Below are positions 7,012 to 15,947 of a DNA stretch of 64,000 nucleotides, in pieces. The DNA lies in NCBI RefSeq assembly GCF_043195095.1, contig NZ_JBAFWN010000006.1; one strand, given 5' to 3'. The notes under the pieces were generated by a model. The model was not told the DNA's origin. It worked only from the letters and a program-made list of their open reading frames with translations, and ran no database searches. The stretch's first letter is position 1. Each line of letters begins with the position of its first letter. The position numbers were made by a program, and so were the translations under genes. The stretch comes from NCEH01 sp043195095 (GTDB lineage Bacteria; Pseudomonadota; Alphaproteobacteria; Rhizobiales; Xanthobacteraceae).

Positions 7012-9468
7012 ATGATGAACCTTGCCGAATATCGCCGATCAGCGTCGCGTCTCGCCGACTATCTGCCCTGGGTCGCTCTCGTTGCTCCCGGCGTCGTGCT
7101 CAACAAGGACGGTTCGTTCCAGCGCACTGCCCGGTTTCGGGGTCCCGATCTCGATTCCGCTGTCGCGGCCGAGTTGGTCGCCGTCGCCAGCCGCATCAAC
7201 AACGCCTTCCGTCGACTTGGATTGGGCTGGAGCATCTTCGTCGAGGCGCAGCGCCACGAGGCCGGCACCTATCCGGACAGTAGCTTTCCCGATCAGGCAT
7301 CTGGTCTGGTCGACGCCGAACGAAAGGCCGATTTCGAGGAAGCGGGCGCGCATTTTGTGTCGAGCTACTTCCTGACCTTCCTGTTTCTTCCGCCGGCGGA
7401 GGAAGCCGCGCGCACCGAGGCATGGCTGTACGAAGGCCGCGAACGTTCGGGCATCGACCCGCATGAGATCCTACGGGCCTTTTCCGACCGCACCGACCGC
7501 GTGCTGGCGCTTCTCGACGGCTTCATGCCGTCCTGCCGCTGGCTCGATGACGGCGAGACCCTGACCTACCTGCATTCGACGATCTCTACGAAGCGCCATC
7601 GCGTCCGCGTCCCCGAAGCGCCGGTCTACCTCGACGCGCTTCTGGCTGACCAGCCGCTGACCGGCGGGCTGGAGCCGCGCCTTGGCGAGCAGAATCTGCG
7701 CGTGCTGACCATCATCGGATTCCCGACGGCAACAACGCCTGGATTGCTGGACGACCTCAACCGGCTGGCCTTCCCATATCGCTGGTCGACGCGGGCGATC
7801 CTGCTCGACAAGACCGACGCGACGAAACTCCTAACGAAGATTCGTCGGCAGTGGTTCGCCAAGCGAAAGTCGATTGCCGCAATCCTCAAGGAGGTGATGA
7901 CCAACGAGCAGTCCGTGCTCGTTGATACCGACGCGGCGAACAAGGCGGCGGACGCCGATCTCGCCCTTCAGGAGCTCGGCGCCGACGTGGCGGGGCTGGC
8001 CTACGTCACCGCGACCATCACCGTCTGGGACGCCGACCCACGCCTTGCCGACGAGAAATTGCGGCTGGTCGAGAAGGTTATCCAGGGTCGCGACTTCACC
8101 GCCATGATCGAGACCGTCAACGCCGTGGACGCATGGCTCGGCAGCTTGCCCGGCCATGCCTACGCCAACGTCCGCCAGCCGCCGATCTCGACACTCAATC
8201 TTGCCCACATGATCCCCCTGAGCGCCGTGTGGGCGGGGCCGGAACGGGACGAGCACTTCGATGCGCCCCCCTTGCTCTATGGCAAGACCGAAGGCTCGAC
8301 CCCGTTCCGGTTGTCTCTGCATGTGGGCGACGTCGGTCATACCCTGGTCGTCGGCCCGACCGGTGCGGGCAAGTCCGTGCTGCTTGCCCTTATGGCCTTG
8401 CAGTTCCGTCGCTACGCGCGCAGCCAGGTCTTTGCTTTCGATTTCGGCGGCTCGATCCGGGCAGCCGCACTCGCCATGGGCGGTGATTGGCATGATCTCG
8501 GCGGCGGTCTCACCGAAGGTTCGGACGTCTCCGTATCGCTTCAGCCGCTCGCCCTCATTCACGACACATACGAGCGCGCCTGGGCCGCCGACTGGATCGT
8601 CGCGATCCTCTCCCGCGAGGGCATCACGATCACGCCCGAAGCAAAGGAGCATATCTGGACCGCGCTCACCTCGCTTGCCTCCGCGCCGATGGATGAGCGG
8701 ACGATCACGGGCCTCCACGTTCTGCTCCAGTCGAACGATCTGAAGCAGGCGCTTCGTCCCTATTGCGTCGGCGGCCCGTATGGGCGGCTGCTTGACGCGG
8801 AGACCGAACACCTCGGCTCAGCCGACGTGCAGGCGTTCGAGATCGAGGGCCTTGTCGGCACTGGCGCGGCACCCGCTGTCCTCGCTTACCTATTCCATCG
8901 TATCGGCGATAGGCTCGACGGCCGCCCGACGCTGCTCATCATCGACGAGGGCTGGCTTGCCCTCGATGACGAGGGATTTGCTGGCCAGCTCCGTGAATGG
9001 CTGAAGACACTGAGAAAGAAGAACGCCTCGGTCATCTTTGCCACGCAATCGCTGTCCGATATCGATAATTCGGACATTGCTCCGGCGATCATCGAGAGCT
9101 GCCCTACGCGACTGCTCTTGCCGAACGAACGCGCTATCGAACCGCAGATCACGACAATCTACCGGCGGTTCGGACTCAACGACCGGCAGATCGAGATCCT
9201 CGCGCGGGCGACGCCGAAGCGGGACTATTACTGCCAGTCTCGCCGCGGGAACCGGCTGTTCGAGCTCGGCCTGAGCGAACTCGGTCTCGCGCTCTGTGCC
9301 GCATCCTCGAAGTCGGATCAGACCCTGATTGCCAACCTTGTCGCCGACCATGGCCGCGAGGGCTTCCTCGCCGCCTGGCTCGAGGCCCGCGAGGTCGGTT
9401 GGGCGATCGACCTGCTCCCGAATTTCCCAACGCTCATCCCCAAAACCGGAAAGGAGCTTCAGCCATGA
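7012..9468 (+). CDS. trbE: Conjugal transfer ATPase TrbE (VirB4 family)
   Basis: Large AAA-type ATPase of the secretion channel, 818 residues. Walker A is VGPTGAGKSVLL near residue 446, and Walker B is LLIIDEGWLAL near 640. The start at 7012 (or the adjacent ATG at 7015) has a strong GAGGGAGG ribosome site. VirB4 proteins are the most conserved T4SS component, and this copy is full length and intact. Its stop overlaps the trbJ start (ATGA at 9465). Confidence 0.96.
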   Translation: MMNLAEYRRSASRLADYLPWVALVAPGVVLNKDGSFQRTARFRGPDLDSAVAAELVAVASRINNAFRRLGLGWSIFVEAQRHEAGTYPDSSFPDQASGLVDAERKADFEEAGAHFVSSYFLTFLFLPPAEEAARTEAWLYEGRERSGIDPHEILRAFSDRTDRVLALLDGFMPSCRWLDDGETLTYLHSTISTKRHRVRVPEAPVYLDALLADQPLTGGLEPRLGEQNLRVLTIIGFPTATTPGLLDDLNRLAFPYRWSTRAILLDKTDATKLLTKIRRQWFAKRKSIAAILKEVMTNEQSVLVDTDAANKAADADLALQELGADVAGLAYVTATITVWDADPRLADEKLRLVEKVIQGRDFTAMIETVNAVDAWLGSLPGHAYANVRQPPISTLNLAHMIPLSAVWAGPERDEHFDAPPLLYGKTEGSTPFRLSLHVGDVGHTLVVGPTGAGKSVLLALMALQFRRYARSQVFAFDFGGSIRAAALAMGGDWHDLGGGLTEGSDVSVSLQPLALIHDTYERAWAADWIVAILSREGITITPEAKEHIWTALTSLASAPMDERTITGLHVLLQSNDLKQALRPYCVGGPYGRLLDAETEHLGSADVQAFEIEGLVGTGAAPAVLAYLFHRIGDRLDGRPTLLIIDEGWLALDDEGFAGQLREWLKTLRKKNASVIFATQSLSDIDNSDIAPAIIESCPTRLLLPNERAIEPQITTIYRRFGLNDRQIEILARATPKRDYYCQSRRGNRLFELGLSELGLALCAASSKSDQTLIANLVADHGREGFLAAWLEAREVGWAIDLLPNFPTLIPKTGKELQP

Positions 9469-10229
9469 GCATCCATCTACTTCGCAAATCCTCCGTGGTT
9501 CTCGCCGCGACCATGCTGGCCATGCCACTCGCGGTCTCGCCACTCGCAATCTCGCCTGCATATGCCTGGAGGATCGTCTACGACCCCACCAACTACGCGC
9601 AGAATGTGCTGACGGCGGCGCGCACTCTGGAGCAGATCAACCACCAGATCACCTCGCTTCAAAACGAGGCGACCATGCTCATCAACCAGGCGAAGAACCT
9701 TGCGAACCTGCCGTTCTCCTCGCTCCAGACGCTTCAGCAGAACGTTCAGAAGACCCAGCAGCTCCTGAAGCAGGCGCAGAACATCGCCTTCGACGTGCAG
9801 AACATCGATCAGGTGTTCCAGCAGCAATACGGCAGTGTCTCGATGTCGGCGAGCGACCAGCATCTCGTCACCGCCGCGCGTACCCGCTGGCAGAACACCG
9901 TCGGCAGCTTGCAGGACGCGATGCGCGTACAGGCCGGCGTCGTCGGCAACATCGACACCAACCGCACGCAGATGAGCGAACTGGTGAACCAGAGCCAGGG
10001 CGCGACCGGCGCGCTTCAGGCGACGCAAGCCGGCAACCAGCTCCTCGCCCTCCAGTCGCAGCAGCTTTCTGATCTGGTCGCGCTGCTCGCCGCCAACGGC
10101 CGATCGGGCGCGCTGACCGAAGCCGAGCGCACCGCCGCCGCCGAACAGGGGCGCGAACAGCGCCGCCGGTTTCTGACGCCCGGCTCCGGGTATCAGCCCG
10201 GCAGCGCGCGGATGTTCAACGGCAACTGA
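9465..10229 (+). CDS. trbJ: Conjugal transfer protein TrbJ (VirB5-like)
   Basis: Periplasmic or pilus-tip protein of 254 residues. An N-terminal signal peptide ends near AYAWR. The body is almost entirely helical and glutamine-rich, with coiled-coil character (LEQINHQITSLQNEATMLINQ...). The motif WRIVYDPTNYAQNVLTAART is characteristic of TrbJ. The start was chosen from the ATGA overlap with trbE and the upstream AAAGGAG. Confidence 0.92.
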   Translation: MSIHLLRKSSVVLAATMLAMPLAVSPLAISPAYAWRIVYDPTNYAQNVLTAARTLEQINHQITSLQNEATMLINQAKNLANLPFSSLQTLQQNVQKTQQLLKQAQNIAFDVQNIDQVFQQQYGSVSMSASDQHLVTAARTRWQNTVGSLQDAMRVQAGVVGNIDTNRTQMSELVNQSQGATGALQATQAGNQLLALQSQQLSDLVALLAANGRSGALTEAERTAAAEQGREQRRRFLTPGSGYQPGSARMFNGN

Positions 10230-10249
10230 GGCCAGAAAGGAGCACTGTC

Positions 10250-10537
10250 ATGGACAGCAAGATGCTGGCCCGGCTGGGCGCTGTCATATTCGTCGCGGTC
10301 GCCATCACGGCGGCGGTCGTGGAGATGACTCGCAAGGACGACGCGCCGGCGGGACCGTCGGCGCGCATCATCGAGCCCGCGCGCGACCCGCTGCGCGAGG
10401 GCCAACGCCGGTGCCAGCAGCTTGGTCAGCAGGCCGCGAGTGACGCCGAATGCCTGCGCGTCTGGGCCGAGACACGCGATCGATTCCTCGGCCGTCCGAT
10501 TGCTCCGGTATCGCCGTCCTCAAGCGACAGGCGGTGA
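10250..10537 (+). CDS. trbK: Putative entry exclusion protein TrbK-alt
   Basis: A 95-residue protein with one N-terminal membrane helix (LGAVIFVAVAITAAVVEM) and a periplasmic tail containing two cysteines (RRCQQLGQ...AECLRVW). Size, position between trbJ and trbL and the cysteine pair match the alternative TrbK family assigned to entry exclusion. An AGAAAGGAG ribosome site precedes the ATG. Exclusion activity is by family analogy only. Confidence 0.8.
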   Translation: MDSKMLARLGAVIFVAVAITAAVVEMTRKDDAPAGPSARIIEPARDPLREGQRRCQQLGQQAASDAECLRVWAETRDRFLGRPIAPVSPSSSDRR

Positions 10538-10540
10538 TTC

Positions 10541-11902
10541 ATGGGTGGCTCGGGGGTAATCGACAGCTTTCTTGGGACATTCACCCAATACATCGACAGC
10601 GGCTTCGGTCTGCTCAGCGGCGAGGTGACATTCGTTGCGACCACGCTGATCGTCATCGACGTAACGCTCGCGGCTCTGTTCTGGAGCTGGGGCGCCGATG
10701 ACGACATCATCGCACGCTTGGTCAAAAAGACTTTGTTTGTCGGAGTGTTCGCCTACTTAATATCCAATTGGAACAATCTCGCGAAGATCGTCTTCGACAG
10801 CTTCTCGGGTCTCGGTCTAAAAGCCTCCGGGACCGGCTTCACCGCACAGGATCTCCTCCGCCCCGGCAAGGTGGCGCAGACCGGTCTCGACGCGGCACGG
10901 CCGCTGCTCGAATCCATCTCCGATCTGATGGGCTGGATTGCGTTCTTCGAGAATTTCATCCAGATCGCCTGCCTGCTCTTTGCCTGGGCGCTCGTCATCC
11001 TCGCATTCTTTATTCTCAGCGTCCAACTGTTCGTGACTCTGATCGAGTTTAAATTGAGCACGTTGGCGGGCTTCGTGCTGATCCCGTTCGGCCTCTTCGG
11101 GAAGACCGCGTTCATGGCCGAGCGCGTGCTTGGCAACGTGATCTCCAGCGGCATCAAGGTCCTCGTTCTCGCCGTCATCGTCGGCATCGGTTCGACGCTG
11201 TTCAGCCAGTTCACCCAAGGCTTCGGTGGCCAGACCCCGAGCATCGACGACGCCATGGCGGTCGTGCTCGCCGCGCTCTCACTCGTCGGCCTCGGAATCT
11301 TTGGACCCGGCATCGCGTCTGGTCTCGTCAGCGGCGGCCCGCAGCTTGGCGCTGGCGCTGCGGTCGGCACCGGTCTCGCCGTGGGCGGCGCGGCGCTGGC
11401 CGCCGGGGGCGGCGCTATGCTTGCCGCGAGAGGCGGCGCAGCGCTTCTCTCCGGCGGAGCCGCGGTCGCCCGTGGTGGAGCTGCGGCGGCCGGAGCGGCA
11501 TCGTCGGCTTACACGCTCGGCTCCATGGGACAGTCCGGCGCTTCGGGTGTGGCGTCCGGCGTCGGCGGTGTTGCGCGCGCTGCCGGATCGGCCGCCACGT
11601 CGCCTTTACGTCGAGCGGCTTCGCGCGCGTCCGAGAGCATGAAATCCAGCTTCTCCGACGGCGCCCGCGCCGGCTTCGATGCCACCGGCGGCACATCCAC
11701 GATGGGGTCGGTAGGCGGCGAGGCGGAGCCTTCTTCCGTCGCGCCCGCCACAACGACTGACCAGCCCCCCGCATGGGCTCAGCGCATGAAGCGCGGTCGC
11801 CATGCCTCCCACGGCGTCAGCGCCGCCGCGCATGCCGTCCGTTCCGGCGACAGCCACGGGTCCGGCGCATCCGTAAATCTCTCTGAAAGTGATCGCTCAT
11901 GA
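10541..11902 (+). CDS. trbL: P-type conjugative transfer protein TrbL (VirB6-like)
   Basis: Polytopic inner-membrane channel protein, 453 residues. Hydrophobic segments fill residues ~20-270. These are followed by a glycine/alanine-rich stretch (VGTGLAVGGAALAAGGG...) and a hydrophilic tail, the usual TrbL layout. The gene starts 3 bp after trbK and overlaps trbF by 4 bp (ATGA at 11899). Confidence 0.93.
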   Translation: MGGSGVIDSFLGTFTQYIDSGFGLLSGEVTFVATTLIVIDVTLAALFWSWGADDDIIARLVKKTLFVGVFAYLISNWNNLAKIVFDSFSGLGLKASGTGFTAQDLLRPGKVAQTGLDAARPLLESISDLMGWIAFFENFIQIACLLFAWALVILAFFILSVQLFVTLIEFKLSTLAGFVLIPFGLFGKTAFMAERVLGNVISSGIKVLVLAVIVGIGSTLFSQFTQGFGGQTPSIDDAMAVVLAALSLVGLGIFGPGIASGLVSGGPQLGAGAAVGTGLAVGGAALAAGGGAMLAARGGAALLSGGAAVARGGAAAAGAASSAYTLGSMGQSGASGVASGVGGVARAAGSAATSPLRRAASRASESMKSSFSDGARAGFDATGGTSTMGSVGGEAEPSSVAPATTTDQPPAWAQRMKRGRHASHGVSAAAHAVRSGDSHGSGASVNLSESDRS

Positions 11903-12588
11903 ATCTCTTCAAAAGGCCCGCCGTTCACTACGGTAAAACACCCCAACCGGAGACGCCTTATCAAAAAGCTGCGCAAGTCTGGGACGAGCGCATCGGCTCG
12001 GCTCGCGTGCAGGCCCGAAACTGGCGCTATATGGCGTTCGGCTCTCTGATCCTCTCCGCCGGATTTGGCGCCGCCCTGGTCTACCAGTCGGCGCGTGGAA
12101 CCGTCGTGCCATGGGTTGTTCAGGTGGACAATCTCGGCCAGGCGCAGGCGGTCGCGCCCGCCACCGCTGATTTCCGCCCGACCGATCCGCAAGTCGCCTG
12201 GCACCTCGCGCGCTTCATCGAACAAACGCGGAGCATTCCGGCCGACCCGATCATCGTCCGGCAGAACTGGCTCCGAGCTTACGAATGGACGACGGATCGC
12301 GGCGCCGCGGCACTGAATGACTACGCCCGCGCCAACGACCCGTTCACCAAAGTCGGCAAGCAGCAGATCGCCGTCGAGGTCTCCAGCGTCATTCGGGCAT
12401 CGCCCGACAGCTTCCGTGTCGCTTGGACGGAGCGGCATTTCGAGAATGGCCAGCTCTCCAGAACCGAACGATGGACTGCGATCCTGACCATCGTGATCCA
12501 GCCTCCGCGCGATGCCGACCGGATAAAGGTCAATCCGCTGGGAATCTATGTCAACGCCATCAACTGGTCGCGGGAGATGAGCCAATGA
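11899..12588 (+). CDS. trbF: Conjugal transfer protein TrbF (VirB8-like)
   Basis: Bitopic inner-membrane scaffold of the mating channel, 229 residues. A cytoplasmic N-terminus (FKRPAVHYGKTPQPETPYQKAAQ) precedes one membrane helix near residues 45-65. The periplasmic VirB8-like domain follows, with the family motif WTERHFENGQLSRTERW. It overlaps trbL at the start and trbG at the end by 4 bp each. Confidence 0.94.
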   Translation: MNLFKRPAVHYGKTPQPETPYQKAAQVWDERIGSARVQARNWRYMAFGSLILSAGFGAALVYQSARGTVVPWVVQVDNLGQAQAVAPATADFRPTDPQVAWHLARFIEQTRSIPADPIIVRQNWLRAYEWTTDRGAAALNDYARANDPFTKVGKQQIAVEVSSVIRASPDSFRVAWTERHFENGQLSRTERWTAILTIVIQPPRDADRIKVNPLGIYVNAINWSREMSQ

Positions 12589-13568
12589 AATCGGCTTTCC
12601 GCAACCCCGGCATTCCGGCTTTCCGTAAATCCGTGCTTCCGGTTCTGCTTCTTTCCGCCACTACGTTGGCCGGCTGCGCGACGCCACAGAAGCCGCCGGA
12701 GATCAGCTACGATCGCGATGTGCCAGCGTTGCCGGCCGTGCCCGTGGCTGTCACCGACGATCGGCCGCGCCCGATCCATATCCCTCCGGGCTGGACACCG
12801 GCGAAAGGGGGTACGGCCGCCGGCACGCCCACCGCCCGCGTCGAAAACGCCAATGCCGCCGCTCGCGTGCAGCCGCGCCGGGAGGGCTATTTCAACGCCA
12901 TCCAGGTCTACCCGTGGTCGGAAGGCGCTCTCTATCAGGTCTATGCTGCGCCAGGGCAGATCACAAACATCGCGCTGGAGCCGGGCGAGAGCCTGACCGG
13001 AGCCGGCCCGATCGCGGCCGGCGATACCGCGCGCTGGATCATCGGCGACACCGAGAGCGGCAGCGGCACGACCCGACGTGTCCACATCCTCGTGAAACCG
13101 AGCCGCGCCGACATATCGACGAACCTTGTCGTAACGACCGATCGCCGCGTCTACATGATCGAACTGCGCTCAGGCGCTAAGCCCTATATGCCTTCGGTGG
13201 CGTGGTCATACCCGCAGCCAAGAGGCGGACAGGGCCAGACCATCCCCGCGACCCCGGTCATTCCAGCCGTCGCCTCCCGCAACTACCGCTATGGCCTGAG
13301 CGGCGGCAACCCGCCCTGGAAGCCCGTCTCCGTCTATGACGACGGCCGGCGCGTCTACATCGAGTTTCCGCGAGGCATCGTCCAAGGCGAGATGCCGCCG
13401 ATCTTCGTGATCGGGCCGGAGGGAGAGGCCCAAATCGCCAACACCCGCGTCCACCGACACATCCTGATCGTCGATCGTCTGTTCGGCGCGGCCGAATTGC
13501 GCCTCGGCAGCGGTGACAAGCAGCAAACGGTGAGGATTGTCCGTACCGACGGGAGGCCCGCGTCATGA
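12585..13568 (+). CDS. trbG: Outer-membrane channel protein TrbG (VirB9-like)
   Basis: Lipoprotein of 327 residues. The signal peptide ends in a lipobox (TTLAGC). The C-terminal VirB9/TrbG domain carries RNYRYGLSGGNPPWKPVSVYDDG and YIEFPRG. It is expected to form the outer-membrane part of the transfer channel with TrbI. The ATG at 12585 overlaps the trbF stop. Its 3' end overlaps trbI by 4 bp. Confidence 0.94.
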   Translation: MKSAFRNPGIPAFRKSVLPVLLLSATTLAGCATPQKPPEISYDRDVPALPAVPVAVTDDRPRPIHIPPGWTPAKGGTAAGTPTARVENANAAARVQPRREGYFNAIQVYPWSEGALYQVYAAPGQITNIALEPGESLTGAGPIAAGDTARWIIGDTESGSGTTRRVHILVKPSRADISTNLVVTTDRRVYMIELRSGAKPYMPSVAWSYPQPRGGQGQTIPATPVIPAVASRNYRYGLSGGNPPWKPVSVYDDGRRVYIEFPRGIVQGEMPPIFVIGPEGEAQIANTRVHRHILIVDRLFGAAELRLGSGDKQQTVRIVRTDGRPAS

Positions 13569-14722
13569 GCGAGGAAAACAGCAATACGAGGGCTCCGATG
13601 CGCCTGCGGGCGGAGCCGCCGCGCGTAACTCGGCTGTCGCGCAAGGTGCTTGCGAGCGTCACCGCCGTCGCTTTGGTCGGTATAGGCGGCGCGCTGATTT
13701 ACGCACTCCAGACCCGGAACGCCGGCCGCGACGGGGAGGAGCTTTATTCGACCGCCAACCGCCAGACCGCAGATGGTCTCGCCGGATTGCCGCGGGACTA
13801 CACAGGGCCTGTTCTCGGCCCGCCCTTACCAGGCGATCTCGGACGACCTATTCTCGACGCGCAGAATCGCGGCCAGCCCGTCGTTCCTCCGACGATCACG
13901 ACGCCGACCGTCGACGAAGCCGAACAACGCCGCATTGCGGAAGAGGAGGCCGCGCGCACGTCGCGAGTCTTCTTTCAGACCCAGCCGGGCATGACCCCGG
14001 CGGCGCCGGGAGGTTCTGCCACACCCGGCATTCCCGGTGTCGATCTCGCCGGCCTTGCGGGTCAAGCAGGCCAGCAAACCGCCCAGGATCGACAGAACGC
14101 CTTCCTCAATGGGCCGGTCGACCGCCGTACAACCTCGTCGGATCGCGTCATGGCTCCCGCTTCCCCGTTCGTGCTCCAGGCCGGCGCGGTTATCCCGGCA
14201 GCGCTCATCACCGGGATACGCTCCGATCTTCCAGGCCAAATCACGGCCCAGGTGACGGAAAACATCTACGACAGTCCGACCGGTCGCAGCCTGCTTGTTC
14301 CGCAGGGGACGAGGATCATCGGTCAATACGATAACAATGTGCAGTTCGGCCAAAGGCGAGTTCTGTTGGTCTGGAACCGACTGATCTTCCCGAACGGCCG
14401 GTCAATCGTCCTCGAACGTCAACCGGGCGCCGACACGCAGGGATATGCCGGTCTCGAGGATGGTGTCGATTATCACTGGTGGGATCTCGCCAAGGCGGCC
14501 GGTCTTTCCACACTGCTCGCGGTCGGCACGGAACTGGCGGTCAGCGATGAGGACCGCCTGGTCCGCGCTATCCGCGACGGCGCACAGGACACCATAAACG
14601 ACGCCGGTCAGCAGATCGTCCGGCGTCAATTACAGGTCGCACCGACGTTGACCATCCGGCCGGGCTTCCCCGTTCGCGTTATCGTCACGCGCGATCTCGT
14701 CCTCGAACCCTACAGAGGCTGA
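13565..14722 (+). CDS. trbI: Channel protein TrbI (VirB10-like)
   Basis: Bitopic energy-coupling channel protein of 385 residues. A short cytoplasmic N-terminus and one membrane helix (VLASVTAVALVGIGGALIYAL) are followed by a proline-rich linker. The VirB10 beta-barrel domain starts near residue 190 and contains GAVIPAALITGIRSDLPGQ and LLVPQGTRIIGQYD. It overlaps trbG by ATGA. This is the last canonical trb gene. Confidence 0.95.
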   Translation: MSEENSNTRAPMRLRAEPPRVTRLSRKVLASVTAVALVGIGGALIYALQTRNAGRDGEELYSTANRQTADGLAGLPRDYTGPVLGPPLPGDLGRPILDAQNRGQPVVPPTITTPTVDEAEQRRIAEEEAARTSRVFFQTQPGMTPAAPGGSATPGIPGVDLAGLAGQAGQQTAQDRQNAFLNGPVDRRTTSSDRVMAPASPFVLQAGAVIPAALITGIRSDLPGQITAQVTENIYDSPTGRSLLVPQGTRIIGQYDNNVQFGQRRVLLVWNRLIFPNGRSIVLERQPGADTQGYAGLEDGVDYHWWDLAKAAGLSTLLAVGTELAVSDEDRLVRAIRDGAQDTINDAGQQIVRRQLQVAPTLTIRPGFPVRVIVTRDLVLEPYRG

Positions 14723-14724
14723 CT

Positions 14725-14943
14725 ATGGCAAAGCTGAAACTTGGACCGATCGCCGACGATAAGCCCGTCAAAGTCACGGTGGAGCTGCCCGCACAGCTCC
14801 ACCGTGATCTAGTCGCTTATGCTGAAGTCCTGGCGCGGGAGTCGGGCCAATCTGTCGCTGATCCGGTACGCTTGATCGTTCCAATGCTTGATAGGTTCAT
14901 CGCAACCGATCGTGGGTTCGCCAAAGCGCGGCGTCTGCCCTAG
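14725..14943 (+). CDS. DUF2274 protein
   Basis: A 72-residue protein of unknown function that closes the trb operon 2 bp after trbI. Residues 14-60 (KPVKVTVELPAQLHRDLVAY...) look like a ribbon-helix-helix-type DNA-binding fold. Genes of this family are regularly found right after trbI in alphaproteobacterial islands. A regulatory role is likely but not shown. Confidence 0.82.
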   Translation: MAKLKLGPIADDKPVKVTVELPAQLHRDLVAYAEVLARESGQSVADPVRLIVPMLDRFIATDRGFAKARRLP

Positions 14944-14996
14944 AAGAAGATAATTGAGATATGGAAGCATGACCGAGCGCTATTTGGAACAACAGT

Positions 14997-15947
14997 TCAA
15001 ATCGGCAGAGCGAGCACCAGCATCGTGTAGGCTATCGCTGATTTCGACATCTTCCTTGCCATGCTCAGCAAGCTGCGAAATGCCGGGTTATCATTCCTAG
15101 CAGACCAAATCGCGCTGAAAGGAAGAATTTCATCGACAATGGGTCGGTAGGTGATCCCCGGAAGCCGTGCTGCCGCCATCGCTTCACTGACGACCGTCAG
15201 TCCACGTCCAACAGCCACGAGCGAGAGAAGATTATCTCTCCCGACTGACTGAGGCTGTATGTACGGATGATGACCCAGATCAGCAAGTCGCTTTACGAGG
15301 TAGTCGTGAATCTCAGGGCCGGGTGCGACATCACTGACGATAAATTGCTCCATGGTGAGGTCACTCCAGCCCACCACCGTCTTCTCAGAAAGCGCATGCC
15401 CTTCGGGAAGCACGACAAACACCCGTTCGAACCAAAGCTGGTCTGTTTCACACCCCGGCCAGACCCGTGTGCCGGTCAGGAACGCGACGTCGATCTGGAT
15501 TTGACGCACCGCTGCGATATGTTCGTCAGGATTTCCTTCGATGAACTCTATATGGACCTTCGCATGGGCGCTGTCGTAAGCGAGCAGCAGATCCGCCAGA
15601 AAGCCTGACGCTAGGGACGAGAATATTCCGATCTTAAGCAGTCCGTTCTCTACACGCCCGATCCTCGCTACGTCCTCGACGCTGTGACCGATATCCCGAA
15701 GAATGCGACGCGCCTGAGGAAGAAAGCGCTGCCCAGCGTAAGTGAGGGTGACGCCGCTGCTACGCCGATGGAACAGTGAGGCGCCAACCTGATCTTCGAG
15801 GTCTCGTATAGATCGGCTGATCGCCGATTCCTGTACCCCTGAAGCCGCACCGGCTTTTCTAAAGCTGCCCTGCTCGGCTGCTGCCACGAAGTAGCAGAGA
15901 TGGCGTACATCGATTGCCTCGTGGCGCTTCGCGAGCCTATCTCTCAT
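14997..15947 (-). CDS. LysR-family transcriptional regulator
   Basis: About 316 residues. The N-terminal winged helix is VRHLCYFVAAAEQGSFRKAGAASGVQESAISRSIRDLEDQ, followed by the LysR substrate-binding domain. Two starts are possible: 15971 and 15947. I prefer 15947 because it shortens the overlap with the preceding kinase gene to 11 bp. LysR genes often sit beside trbI-DUF2274 in such islands, yet here the gene is also coupled to the two-component operon transcribed the same way. Its ligand is unknown. Confidence 0.88.
   Translation of the reverse strand: MRDRLAKRHEAIDVRHLCYFVAAAEQGSFRKAGAASGVQESAISRSIRDLEDQVGASLFHRRSSGVTLTYAGQRFLPQARRILRDIGHSVEDVARIGRVENGLLKIGIFSSLASGFLADLLLAYDSAHAKVHIEFIEGNPDEHIAAVRQIQIDVAFLTGTRVWPGCETDQLWFERVFVVLPEGHALSEKTVVGWSDLTMEQFIVSDVAPGPEIHDYLVKRLADLGHHPYIQPQSVGRDNLLSLVAVGRGLTVVSEAMAAARLPGITYRPIVDEILPFSAIWSARNDNPAFRSLLSMARKMSKSAIAYTMLVLALPI

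Noticed and set aside
7831..8811. 326-codon open frame antisense to trbE
   Set aside because: It lies wholly inside the conserved TrbE ATPase region and shows no motif.
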